A stretch of 15,424 nucleotides of DNA from JAQGMO01 sp050954505 (GTDB lineage Bacteria; Pseudomonadota; Gammaproteobacteria; Burkholderiales; Burkholderiaceae_D): the NCBI GenBank assembly GCA_050954505.1, contig JBPBPY010000387.1:1-15424 (forward strand), given 5' to 3'. Numbering within the stretch: position 1 is the stretch's first letter; every line of letters starts with the position of its first letter. Under the pieces are notes generated by a model, which saw only the letters and a list, made by a program, of their open reading frames with translations, was not told the origin of the DNA and did not search any database. Shown piece by piece: positions 7,802 to 14,687 of the stretch. A program made the position numbers and the translations under genes.

Positions 7802-8854
7802 ATGTCCCAGTCTTCTTCTGCAGCCAACCTCCTTGCATCGCCAGCATCGGCCCCACCTGCCGTCATCCTCACCGGCGACCGGCCCACGGGTCCGCTGCAC
7901 CTTGGCCATTACGTCGGCTCGCTGCGCGCGCGCGTGGCCTTGCAGCACGAGGTCAAGCAATATGTGCTGCTGGCCGATCTCCAGGCCTTGACCGACAATG
8001 TCGGCAACCACCGCAAGGTGACCGACAACATCATCGAAGTGGCATTGGATTACCTGGCCGTGGGCATCGATCCGGCCAAGACCACCATCTTCATCCAGTC
8101 CCAGGTCACCGAACTGGCCGAACTGACCCTGTACCTGCTCAACCTGGTCTCGGTCGCGCGCCTGGAGCGCAACCCTACCATCAAGACGGAAATTCGCCAG
8201 CGTGGATTCGAGCGCGACATTCCGGCCGGCTTCCTGGTCTACCCGGTCAGCCAGGCTGCCGACATCACCGCTTTCAAGGCAACCATGGTGCCGGTGGGCG
8301 ATGACCAGATCCCGATGATCGAACAGACCAATGAACTGGTGCGCAAGTTCAACAGCACGGTCGATCAGGAAGTGCTGGTCGAATGCGAAGCGGTGCTGTC
8401 GGCCACGGCGCGCCTGCCCGGCATCGATGGCAAAGCCAAGATGAGCAAGTCGCTGGGCAATTCGATTGCGCTGGGTGCCAGCGCCGATGAAATCAGCAAG
8501 GCGGTCAAGGCCATGTACACCGACCCCAACCACTTGCGCGTGGAACAACCTGGCAAGGTCGAAGGCAATGTGGTGTTTTCATTTCTCGATGCCTTCGATA
8601 CCGACAGTGCTGCGGTGGCGGAACTCAAGGCCCATTACGCCCGCGGCGGCCTGGGCGACAGCGTGCTGAAAAAACGCCTGACCGAAACGCTGCAGGAATT
8701 CCTCGCACCGGTGCGCGCTGCGCGCCAGCAGTTTGGCGCCGACCGTGGCGAAGTGCTGGCCATGCTCAAGCGCGGCACTGACGAAGCGCGCCAGCGCGCC
8801 GCCACCACCCTGGCGCAAGTCAAGGGTGCGATGGGTTTGCACTATTTCGGTTGA
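7802..8854 (+). CDS. trpS: Tryptophanyl-tRNA synthetase
   Basis: Cytoplasmic class Ic aminoacyl-tRNA synthetase that activates tryptophan with ATP and charges tRNA-Trp; it works as a homodimer. The Rossmann-fold signature HLGH (the HIGH motif, within TGPLHLGHYVGSL near residue 33) and the KMSKS loop (residues 213-217) are both intact. Typical TrpS blocks such as VGDDQIPMIEQTNELVRKF and MYTDPNHLR are also present. At 350 residues it has ordinary bacterial length. The start at 7802 is chosen from the GGAG spacing; the adjacent ATG at 7799 is possible. It is preceded by a leader peptide and attenuator, so its expression probably rises when charged tRNA-Trp is scarce. Its stop overlaps the end of the convergent pabBC gene by 13 bp, and no separate terminator was seen. 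Confidence 0.97.
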   Translation: MSQSSSAANLLASPASAPPAVILTGDRPTGPLHLGHYVGSLRARVALQHEVKQYVLLADLQALTDNVGNHRKVTDNIIEVALDYLAVGIDPAKTTIFIQSQVTELAELTLYLLNLVSVARLERNPTIKTEIRQRGFERDIPAGFLVYPVSQAADITAFKATMVPVGDDQIPMIEQTNELVRKFNSTVDQEVLVECEAVLSATARLPGIDGKAKMSKSLGNSIALGASADEISKAVKAMYTDPNHLRVEQPGKVEGNVVFSFLDAFDTDSAAVAELKAHYARGGLGDSVLKKRLTETLQEFLAPVRAARQQFGADRGEVLAMLKRGTDEARQRAATTLAQVKGAMGLHYFG

Positions 8855-10914
8855 CTCGCCAGTTGCGCGGCCATGGGCCCGCGCAGCGCATTGCACACCA
8901 CGATGCGCTGCGCGGCGCCAAGCTCGGCACGTCCAAGCACGCGCTCCTTTGCCGACCAGGCGCCATCGGCCAGCAGCACGGCGCGCATGACTCCGGGCAA
9001 GGCACCGGATGACAAGGGCGGCGTAAACCACTGGCCGTCGATATGCAGGAAGACATTCGACCGTGCGCCCTCGGCAAGCTCATCACGCTCGTTAAAGAAC
9101 AGCATGTCGAAGGCACCCTGTGCTTGCGCCTGGCGCCAGGCAGTATCGTAGAATTGCCGCACGCTGGTCTTGTGGCGCTGGAACAATTGGCCGGAATCGA
9201 TGCGTTGCCGTGCCAGCAGCAGCTTCACCGGTTGTTCAAGGGCCGGGAGCAAACCGGTTTCGACGCTGCAGTGTCCATCGGCCTGCAGTACCAGGCGCAG
9301 GCGCGCGTGCCCTTGCATGGGCAACTGCCGGCAGGCTGCCTGCAATTGCGCCACGACCGCCTGCTCATCGAAGCAAAAACCGAAACAGCTGGCGGATGCG
9401 CGCAGGCGCTGCAAGTGCCGGGCCATATGGCGAATGCCATCTGCCCGGCTGACAAACATGGTTTCGAGCAGTTCGAATTGCGCCGGCAGCCCGACAAGAA
9501 AACCGGCTTTCACTCTGCATTCGGCAAATTCATCGGCCGCCCGGCTTTCAAACACGATGCCGGCGCCCACGCCCATGACGCCGTGGCGCTGCCCTGCTTG
9601 CGCAGGGTCCAGGGACAGCGTGCGGATCGGCACCGACAGGCAAAAGTCACCGATTGCATCGCGCGGCGAGGCTGGCGCCGAGGCCAGGTCCGAGGCGGCA
9701 TCGAACCAGCCGATCGCACCGGTGTACAGTCCGCGTGGCTCGGTTTCCAGTTCGGCGATGATCTGCATGGCACGGCGTTTCGGCGCCCCGGTGATCGAAC
9801 CGCAAGGGTACATTGCGGCAATGACTGCCGCAATCGAGGTCTCCTCGCGCAACAGGGCGGTCACCGTCGAGGTCATCTGCAGCACCTGGCCATGGCGGGC
9901 GACCTCGAACAATTGCGGTACCTGCACCGAACCCAGGACAGCGATGCGGCCAAGATCGTTGCGCAGCAGGTCGACGATCATCAGGTTTTCGGAACGGTTC
10001 TTCGGGTCGGCCGCCAGCGCCGCTGCGCGCAAGGCATCCTGTTGCGGGTCGCCGGTGGCCGGTGCAGTGCCTTTCATCGGCCGCGCAGTGAGAATACCGC
10101 GCCGGTGTTGTAGGAACAGTTCCGGCGACAGCGACAGCACGGCGCCACCGTCAGGCAGTGCAATCAATGCGCCATAAGGCACAGGCTGGCGCTGGCGCAG
10201 CCGCGCATACAATGCGGCGGGTGTGCCATAGACGTCGAAGTGCAAGCGCAAGGTATAGTTGACCTGATATGCATCGCCGGCAGCCAGCAGATCGTGGATA
10301 CGCTCAATGGCGCATTCGAATTCGGCTGCATCGATGCCCGCGCGCAGGTTCATGATTCCGGCGGGCTGTTCATTGGCAGCGATATGGGTATTGCCATCAC
10401 CATTGCAGTCGGCTTGATCGTTGCCGATGCTGGTGCTGGTGCCGGTGCTGGTGTGGCTGCCGGATTTCTGGCCATTCCCGTCTTCTGCAGCCTGGCACTG
10501 TTTGGCCAGCCATTGTCGCACCTCGTCTGCACCGAGGATCTCGCAGCGCGCAAACAGCAGTATGCGCGCCAGAGGCCGTGGCGTGTCGCCGTCCCCGGCA
10601 GCATGAGCGCCGGCCCCACCGCGTGCGTTCATCGACAGGGCATCGATGGCATGGCCTGGTTCGACCAGGTCGGCACCGAGTTCGTAGTCGAACAAGCCTA
10701 CCGCAAACAATCCCTGGTGCAGCCGTTCCTGCATGTCCTGCAGCATGGCATGCAGGCCGGCGCCATCGGTGCAGCCAAGCTGGCCGACGAATCCGGTGTA
10801 CAGGCGCGAGCGCGCCACGCCAGCGCCTGCCGTTTGATCATCAAGCAGCGCATGACAGGGAAAGCAGCCAGAACCGGGCACAGCATCGGCATCGGCATCG
10901 GCATCGGCAAACAT
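8842..10914 (-). CDS. pabB: Aminodeoxychorismate synthase component I fused to aminodeoxychorismate lyase (PabB-PabC)
   Basis: Bifunctional folate-pathway enzyme. The N-terminal two thirds (PabB, to about residue 470) aminates chorismate, normally using ammonia from a separate PabA. The C-terminal PabC domain, a PLP lyase, releases pyruvate to give 4-aminobenzoate. PabB motifs: PMKGTAP, whose Lys (near 281) is the nucleophile that separates PabB from anthranilate synthase; DLLRNDLGR; and GSITGAPKRRAM. PabC motifs: HKTSVRQFYD with the PLP lysine (near 582), and NERDELAEGARSNVFL. Residues are counted from the ATG at 10914, giving 690. The frame stays open to 11163, but that extension has Arg/Cys-rich non-coding composition. 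The chosen start lacks a good ribosome binding site. Two hexanucleotide repeats lie in the coding sequence: one makes an Asp-Ala run at residues 3-11, the other a Ser/Thr/Gly-rich insert near residues 141-185. pabA is not in the window. Confidence 0.93.
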   Translation of the reverse strand: MFADADADADAVPGSGCFPCHALLDDQTAGAGVARSRLYTGFVGQLGCTDGAGLHAMLQDMQERLHQGLFAVGLFDYELGADLVEPGHAIDALSMNARGGAGAHAAGDGDTPRPLARILLFARCEILGADEVRQWLAKQCQAAEDGNGQKSGSHTSTGTSTSIGNDQADCNGDGNTHIAANEQPAGIMNLRAGIDAAEFECAIERIHDLLAAGDAYQVNYTLRLHFDVYGTPAALYARLRQRQPVPYGALIALPDGGAVLSLSPELFLQHRRGILTARPMKGTAPATGDPQQDALRAAALAADPKNRSENLMIVDLLRNDLGRIAVLGSVQVPQLFEVARHGQVLQMTSTVTALLREETSIAAVIAAMYPCGSITGAPKRRAMQIIAELETEPRGLYTGAIGWFDAASDLASAPASPRDAIGDFCLSVPIRTLSLDPAQAGQRHGVMGVGAGIVFESRAADEFAECRVKAGFLVGLPAQFELLETMFVSRADGIRHMARHLQRLRASASCFGFCFDEQAVVAQLQAACRQLPMQGHARLRLVLQADGHCSVETGLLPALEQPVKLLLARQRIDSGQLFQRHKTSVRQFYDTAWRQAQAQGAFDMLFFNERDELAEGARSNVFLHIDGQWFTPPLSSGALPGVMRAVLLADGAWSAKERVLGRAELGAAQRIVVCNALRGPMAAQLASQPK
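10426..10455. repeat. Imperfect hexanucleotide tandem repeat in the PabB domain
   Basis: Five units of a GGTGCT-type hexamer in a row, three of them imperfect. On the coding strand they encode a Ser/Thr/Gly run (STGTSTS) in a low-complexity insert between the N-terminal PabB part and the chorismate-binding core. Because the unit is six bases, changes in copy number keep the frame. Confidence 0.6.
10885..10908. repeat. Perfect ATCGGC x4 tandem repeat at the PabBC N-terminus
   Basis: Four perfect copies of ATCGGC begin six bases inside the start codon of pabBC. On the coding strand they give the DADADADA run right after Met-Phe-Ala. Copy-number change would lengthen or shorten the N-terminus by two residues per unit without breaking the frame. 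Confidence 0.75.
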
Positions 10915-11234
10915 GGTTCGATTCAAAACGCGGGGTCCTGACAAAGCGGGAAGGACAAGGAGGTGGCAATATCCGTCATCATACCGGCTCGCTGCGATGA
11001 TGAGCACTGCCGGCGCCCACAGCCCGTAACAAGCGGCGAGCAAATGCCTGCAGTCGCGCCCGCGGTCATGACAGCCGAGCGCCGCAGTGCGGCAATGCCT
11101 GCGCAGCCTGGACAGGCTACGGCCCGGCCTGGCGTTTTTACCAGTCCCTGCCGTCTCCGTCATCCACCTCGGTCAACCGGCTACTGCCAATTCTGTGCTT
11201 TCAGAAGCTGGAGGCATTTCAGCCCATTGGGCGA
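10915..11234. other. Non-coding stretch between the E1 gene and pabBC
   Basis: Both flanking genes run on the minus strand: the E1 gene ends at 11235 and pabBC starts at 10914. No convincing gene lies between. A minus-strand TATGAT (10983-10978) could be a -10 box for pabBC, about 60 bp before its start, but there is only a poor -35. A hairpin followed by five T residues (11113-11139) faces the plus strand, where there is nothing nearby to terminate. Confidence 0.4.
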
Positions 11235-13916
11235 TTACAGGAAACTGGCCAGCGGTTTGTCCAGGTCCAGCCCCAGTACTTCAGCCACCATCTTCACCTG
11301 CGCCATGTCGCTGCCACCCGGCATTTCACTCAATGCGGCAAAGGCAATCCAGCGCGCATCGACTTCAAAGAAGTCCCGCAGCTGCGCCCGCGTATCGCTG
11401 CGCCCGAAGCCGTCGGTGCCCAGCGTGACAAACGGTGTCTTGATGAAAGCGCGCAGGCTTTCGGGCAGTGCGCGCACATAGTCGGACACCGCCACCACCG
11501 GCGTGGTGCTGGCGCCAAACTGCTGCATGACATACGGTTGGGCGATGGCCCCGGTGAGGCGCTGCGCGCGCTGCATGGCGATGCCGTCGCGCGCCAGCTC
11601 GGTATAGCTGGTCACGCTCCAGACTTCGGCGGTAACATCGAAATTTTCGCGCAGCAGTGCAGCCGCCTTGAGGGCTTCCTTGAGAATGGCACCCGACGCC
11701 AGCAAGCGCACATCGGCATGCTGCTGTGGTTGCAGGCAATACATGCCGCGCACGATGCCCACTTCATCACCGGGGCGCAAGCTTGGCTGCAGGTCGTTTT
11801 CATTGGTGACGGTGACGTAGTAGAACACATCGTCATTTTGTTCGAGCATGCGGCGCATGCCTTCCTGCACGATGACGGCCAGCTCGTTGGCATATGCCGG
11901 GTCATAGGAAATGCAGTTCGGCACCGTAGCGGCAACCAGCAGGCTCGATCCATCCTGATGCTGCAAGCCTTCACCGGCCAGCGTGGTGCGCCCAGAGGTG
12001 GCGCCGATCAGGAAACCGCGCGCACGCTGGTCGGCAGCAGCCCAGATCAGGTCGCCGATGCGCTGGAAACCGAACATCGAGTAGTAGATGTAGAACGGCA
12101 GCATCGGCAAGCCATGCACCGAATAGCTTGTCGCGGCTGCGGTCCAGGAAGAAATCGCACCGGCTTCGGAAATGCCTTCCTCCAAAATCTGGCCGTCGCG
12201 CGCTTCGCGGTAGGACAGGATGGAGCCGATGTCTTCGGGTTCATACAACTGGCCTTGGGAAGAATAGATGCCGACCTGCTTGAACAGGTTGGCCATGCCG
12301 AAGGTGCGCGCTTCATCGGCGACAATCGGCACGATGTGGCGGCCGATGCCATCGTCCTTCAACAGTGTGCCGAGCATGCGCACCAGCGCCATGGTGGTCG
12401 ACATTTCCTTGCCATCGGCTTCCAGCGCAAAGCGCGCATAGGATGTCACCTGCGGCAGCACCAGCGTCGTATGCTCGGTGCTGCGGCGCGGCAGGAAACC
12501 GCCCAGCGAAGCACGGCGTTCGAGCAGATGGCGCATCTCCGCACTGCCCGCTGGCGGCTTGTAGAACGCCAGCGCTTCGCAATCGGCGTCGCTGATGGGC
12601 AGATGAAAACGGTCGCGAAATTCCAGCAGCATGCCGGCATCGAGTTTCTTGTGCTGGTGGGTGGTCATGCGGCCCTGGCCAGCCGAACCCATGCCGAAGC
12701 CTTTTTTGGTTTGCGCCAGGATCACGGTCGGCTGGCCGCGATGATTGGCCGCCGCGTGATAGGCCGCATGGATTTTTTTCATGTCGTGGCCGCCGCGGCG
12801 CAAGCGGTCGATCTCTTCATCGGTAAGCGTGGCACCGATGGCTTTCAAGGCTTCCGACTGGCCGAAGAAATGCGCGCGGTTGAAGGCGCCGTCATTGGCG
12901 GCAAAGGTTTGCAGCTGGCCGTCGACGGTGGTGTTGAGTGCATTGACCAGTTCACCGCCGGTGTCGCGGGCAAACAGCGGGTCCCAGTCCGCGCCCCAGA
13001 GCAGCTTGACGACATTCCAGCCGGCGCCGGCGAACAGGGTTTCCAGTTCATCGACGATATGACCATTGCCGCGCACCGGGCCGTCGAGGCGCTGCAGATT
13101 GCAGTTGACCACGAAGACCAGGTTGTCGAGCGACTCGCGCGCAGCCAGGCTCAGTGCCGCCAGCGATTCGGGCTCATCCATTTCACCATCGCCAAACACG
13201 CCCCAGACCTTGCGGTCCTGCGGCGCCAGCAAGCCGCGATGCTCCATGTAGCGCATGAAGCGCGCCTGGTAGATGGCGCTGATCGGACCGAGTCCCATCG
13301 AGCCGGTGGGAAATTGCCAGAAGTTCTGCATCAGCCATGGATGCGGGTAGGACGACAGTCCCATCTGGCCCTGCCTGCCTGCTTCGATCTCCTGGCGGTA
13401 CAGGCCAAGCTGCGGCGCGCTCAGCGAGCCTTCGAGGAAAGCGCGGGCATAGATGCCGGGCGCCGAATGGGCCTGGAAGTACACCAAGTCGCCGCCGAAG
13501 TGGGCGCTGCGGGCACGGAAGAAATGGTTGAACCCGACTTCGAAGAGGTCGGCGGCCGAGGCATAACTGGCAATGTGGCCACCAAGTTCGCCATAGGCGC
13601 GGTTGGCGCGCACCACCATCGCCAGTGCATTCCAGCGCATCAGGCTGGCAATGCGTTCTTCCAGTGCCAGTGCGTCGGAGCCGCCCGGGAATGGCGGCTC
13701 TTCATTGCTGCGGATGGTGTTCGTGTACGGGGTATTGCTCGAGTCGCGCCATTTGATGCCGGCTTTTTGCGCCGCAGAAGACAGCCGCGAGAGCAGGAAT
13801 CTGGCGCGTTCCGGGCCGGCAGAAGCAATGACGGCTTCGAGTGCATCGACCCATTCGCGGGTCTCCAACAAATCGCTGTCAAATTGCATGTTGAGTTGGT
13901 TGGCCGGCAAATCCAT
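11235..13916 (-). CDS. Homodimeric pyruvate dehydrogenase E1-type 2-oxo acid dehydrogenase (AceE/MdeB family)
   Basis: Thiamine-diphosphate enzyme that decarboxylates a 2-oxo acid, classically pyruvate, and passes the acyl group to the lipoyl E2 subunit. At 893 residues it is a full-length AceE-type E1. The ThDP/Mg motif runs from GDGEMDEPE (residue 242) to NCN (271-273). Conserved active-site regions are GGHIASY (His114), FQAHSAPG (His150), ADEARTFGM (near 533), the GISEAGA Glu (near 584) and GEGLQH (His653). It starts at 13916 after GGAGGAA. Unlike a standard aceE locus, no aceF or lpd follows; the next gene is pabBC. Some stretches differ from canonical AceE as I recall it: GLQHQDGSSLL where DGHSHI is usual, GQGRMTTHQHKKLD, and FWQFPTGSMG. 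They resemble the AceE paralogues called MdeB, linked to 2-oxobutyrate or 2-oxoglutarate. Substrate is therefore open: the family is certain, the subfamily only moderately so. Confidence 0.93.
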   Translation of the reverse strand: MDLPANQLNMQFDSDLLETREWVDALEAVIASAGPERARFLLSRLSSAAQKAGIKWRDSSNTPYTNTIRSNEEPPFPGGSDALALEERIASLMRWNALAMVVRANRAYGELGGHIASYASAADLFEVGFNHFFRARSAHFGGDLVYFQAHSAPGIYARAFLEGSLSAPQLGLYRQEIEAGRQGQMGLSSYPHPWLMQNFWQFPTGSMGLGPISAIYQARFMRYMEHRGLLAPQDRKVWGVFGDGEMDEPESLAALSLAARESLDNLVFVVNCNLQRLDGPVRGNGHIVDELETLFAGAGWNVVKLLWGADWDPLFARDTGGELVNALNTTVDGQLQTFAANDGAFNRAHFFGQSEALKAIGATLTDEEIDRLRRGGHDMKKIHAAYHAAANHRGQPTVILAQTKKGFGMGSAGQGRMTTHQHKKLDAGMLLEFRDRFHLPISDADCEALAFYKPPAGSAEMRHLLERRASLGGFLPRRSTEHTTLVLPQVTSYARFALEADGKEMSTTMALVRMLGTLLKDDGIGRHIVPIVADEARTFGMANLFKQVGIYSSQGQLYEPEDIGSILSYREARDGQILEEGISEAGAISSWTAAATSYSVHGLPMLPFYIYYSMFGFQRIGDLIWAAADQRARGFLIGATSGRTTLAGEGLQHQDGSSLLVAATVPNCISYDPAYANELAVIVQEGMRRMLEQNDDVFYYVTVTNENDLQPSLRPGDEVGIVRGMYCLQPQQHADVRLLASGAILKEALKAAALLRENFDVTAEVWSVTSYTELARDGIAMQRAQRLTGAIAQPYVMQQFGASTTPVVAVSDYVRALPESLRAFIKTPFVTLGTDGFGRSDTRAQLRDFFEVDARWIAFAALSEMPGGSDMAQVKMVAEVLGLDLDKPLASFL

Positions 13917-13920
13917 CGTC

Positions 13921-13927
13921 TTCCTCC
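13921..13927 (-). promoter_or_regulatory. Strong ribosome binding site of the E1 gene
   Basis: GGAGGAA on the minus strand ends four bases before the ATG at 13916, a near-perfect Shine-Dalgarno match that fixes the start and suggests efficient translation. Confidence 0.75.
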
Positions 13928-13942
13928 GTGTTTTGTTGTCCC

Positions 13943-13963
13943 CGTAATGTACCTCCGATTACG
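13943..13963. promoter_or_regulatory. Inverted repeat CGTAAT-N9-ATTACG upstream of the E1 gene
   Basis: Perfect 6-bp arms at 13943-13948 and 13958-13963 are separated by nine bases and lie 27 bp upstream of the E1 start codon. Size, symmetry and position fit an operator near the transcription start. It does not match the AATTGGT-type PdhR box of E. coli. The regulator is unknown. Confidence 0.4.
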
Positions 13964-14066
13964 CGGCATGGGCTACCGAAAACATGGTGGCAAAAATGAC
14001 GATTCGGCAGAATATGCCAGTGACGCGGCGATTGTCCACTGCATGGCACAGGCAAGGCTGGCTCGG

Positions 14067-14606
14067 TCAATGCGGGCGAACCTGGGCAAATCCGGGCAAA
14101 CCGCAGCTGCCGGGCAAGCGCCGCGCCCGGCGTCCGCGGGTTGCCACGGTATCGGGGTCGAGGCACACGCCTGCGGCCGCTTCATAGGCATATAGCGCGT
14201 GAGTCCCAACGATACGAAAGTGGTCAGCCAGTTGCGTATTGGCCAGCCGGTTGAGAATATCAACGATCAGGGGCAACACGCGCCCAACGTGTAAGGCACG
14301 GTTCAAGCGCTGATGCCGGGCCAGTGCCTTTTGCAAAGCGGCCAGGCGTAGTTCAAGCTCGGTTTTTTTATGATGAAATTTTTCATGGATGGCCTCGGTT
14401 TCCAGCGAGCGCGGACCAAGACTTCTCTCACTGCCAGTGGCGCTGGTACGAATCAGATAGGCCTGATGGGGTGCGCCGGCAGGACCTTTGTGCCAATACA
14501 TGCCGCCGCGCACCTGGGCGGCGGCACGGCGGGTTTCTTCCAGGGATTCAAAGGTGGCAACCGCGTCAATATACTGACGCATCACATCGGCAGATTGCTC
14601 CAGCAT
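14067..14606 (-). pseudogene. C-terminally truncated nucleotidyltransferase-like protein (NTP_transf_8 type)
   Basis: The 179-residue product matches, from memory, the N-terminal part of a nucleotidyltransferase-domain family usually over 300 residues long. Visible family blocks are YWHKGP, SLGPRSLETEAI, a charged helical stretch, then RALHVGRVLPLIVDILNRL and GTHALYAYEAAAGV, which holds the glycine-rich nucleotide-binding motif. In relatives I recall, the next segment reads ATxDxDLL and supplies the catalytic aspartates. Here the protein reads DPDTVATRG and then turns into an Arg/Gly/Pro-rich tail of about 20 residues ending in TGA. No other frame restores the domain, so the catalytic half is missing rather than frameshifted. 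The gene is probably a remnant without transferase activity. The ATG at 14606 was chosen; a TTG lies just before it. Function in this family is poorly known. Confidence 0.6.
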
Positions 14607-14615
14607 CAAAAGCGC

Positions 14616-14654
14616 TTTCGGTACGTTTCAGACTTTTCCGAATTTATACCGAAA
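14616..14654. promoter_or_regulatory. Probable promoter/operator upstream of the nucleotidyltransferase remnant
   Basis: TTTCGGTA (14616-14623) and TACCGAAA (14647-14654) form a perfect 8-bp inverted repeat around an AT-rich centre that also contains TTCCGAA (14636-14642). On the minus strand a TATAAA (14648-14643) could be the -10 box of the downstream gene. A TTGATT 15 bp further upstream is a possible, closely spaced -35. The TTCGG-type sites around the -10 look like an operator. Confidence 0.35.
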
Positions 14655-14663
14655 ATCCAACTA

Positions 14664-14687
14664 AATCAATGGATTGGATCATCGATT
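14664..14687 (-). terminator. Weak hairpin at the end of the molybdenum hydroxylase gene
   Basis: AATCAATG (14664-14671) and CATCGATT (14680-14687) form an 8-bp stem with one G-U pair and an eight-base loop, overlapping the stop codon of the minus-strand gene. The following minus-strand sequence is T-rich but has no continuous T-run directly at the stem, so termination is uncertain. Confidence 0.22.

Noticed and set aside
9043..10177. Plus-strand open frames of 335-356 codons antisense to pabBC
   Set aside because: They are opposite highly conserved PabB and PabC motifs and have shadow-like composition.
11105..11139. Hairpin with five following T residues on the plus strand
   Set aside because: Both neighbouring genes run on the minus strand and the nearest plus-strand gene ends over 2 kb away, so there is nothing for it to terminate.
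10915..11163. N-terminal extension of PabBC by 83 codons
   Set aside because: The frame is open, but the extension is Arg/Cys-rich and unlike any PabB N-terminus; relatives begin close to the CHALLDD block just after the ATG at 10914.
11235..13916. Assigning this gene outright as the main aceE of the pyruvate dehydrogenase complex
   Set aside because: No aceF or lpd is adjacent and some signature stretches deviate; the family is certain but the role is not.
11538..14195. 885-codon open frame on the plus strand antisense to the E1 gene
   Set aside because: It mirrors a certain AceE-family gene, is rich in His, Gln, Arg and Gly, and has no family motif; it is a codon-bias shadow.
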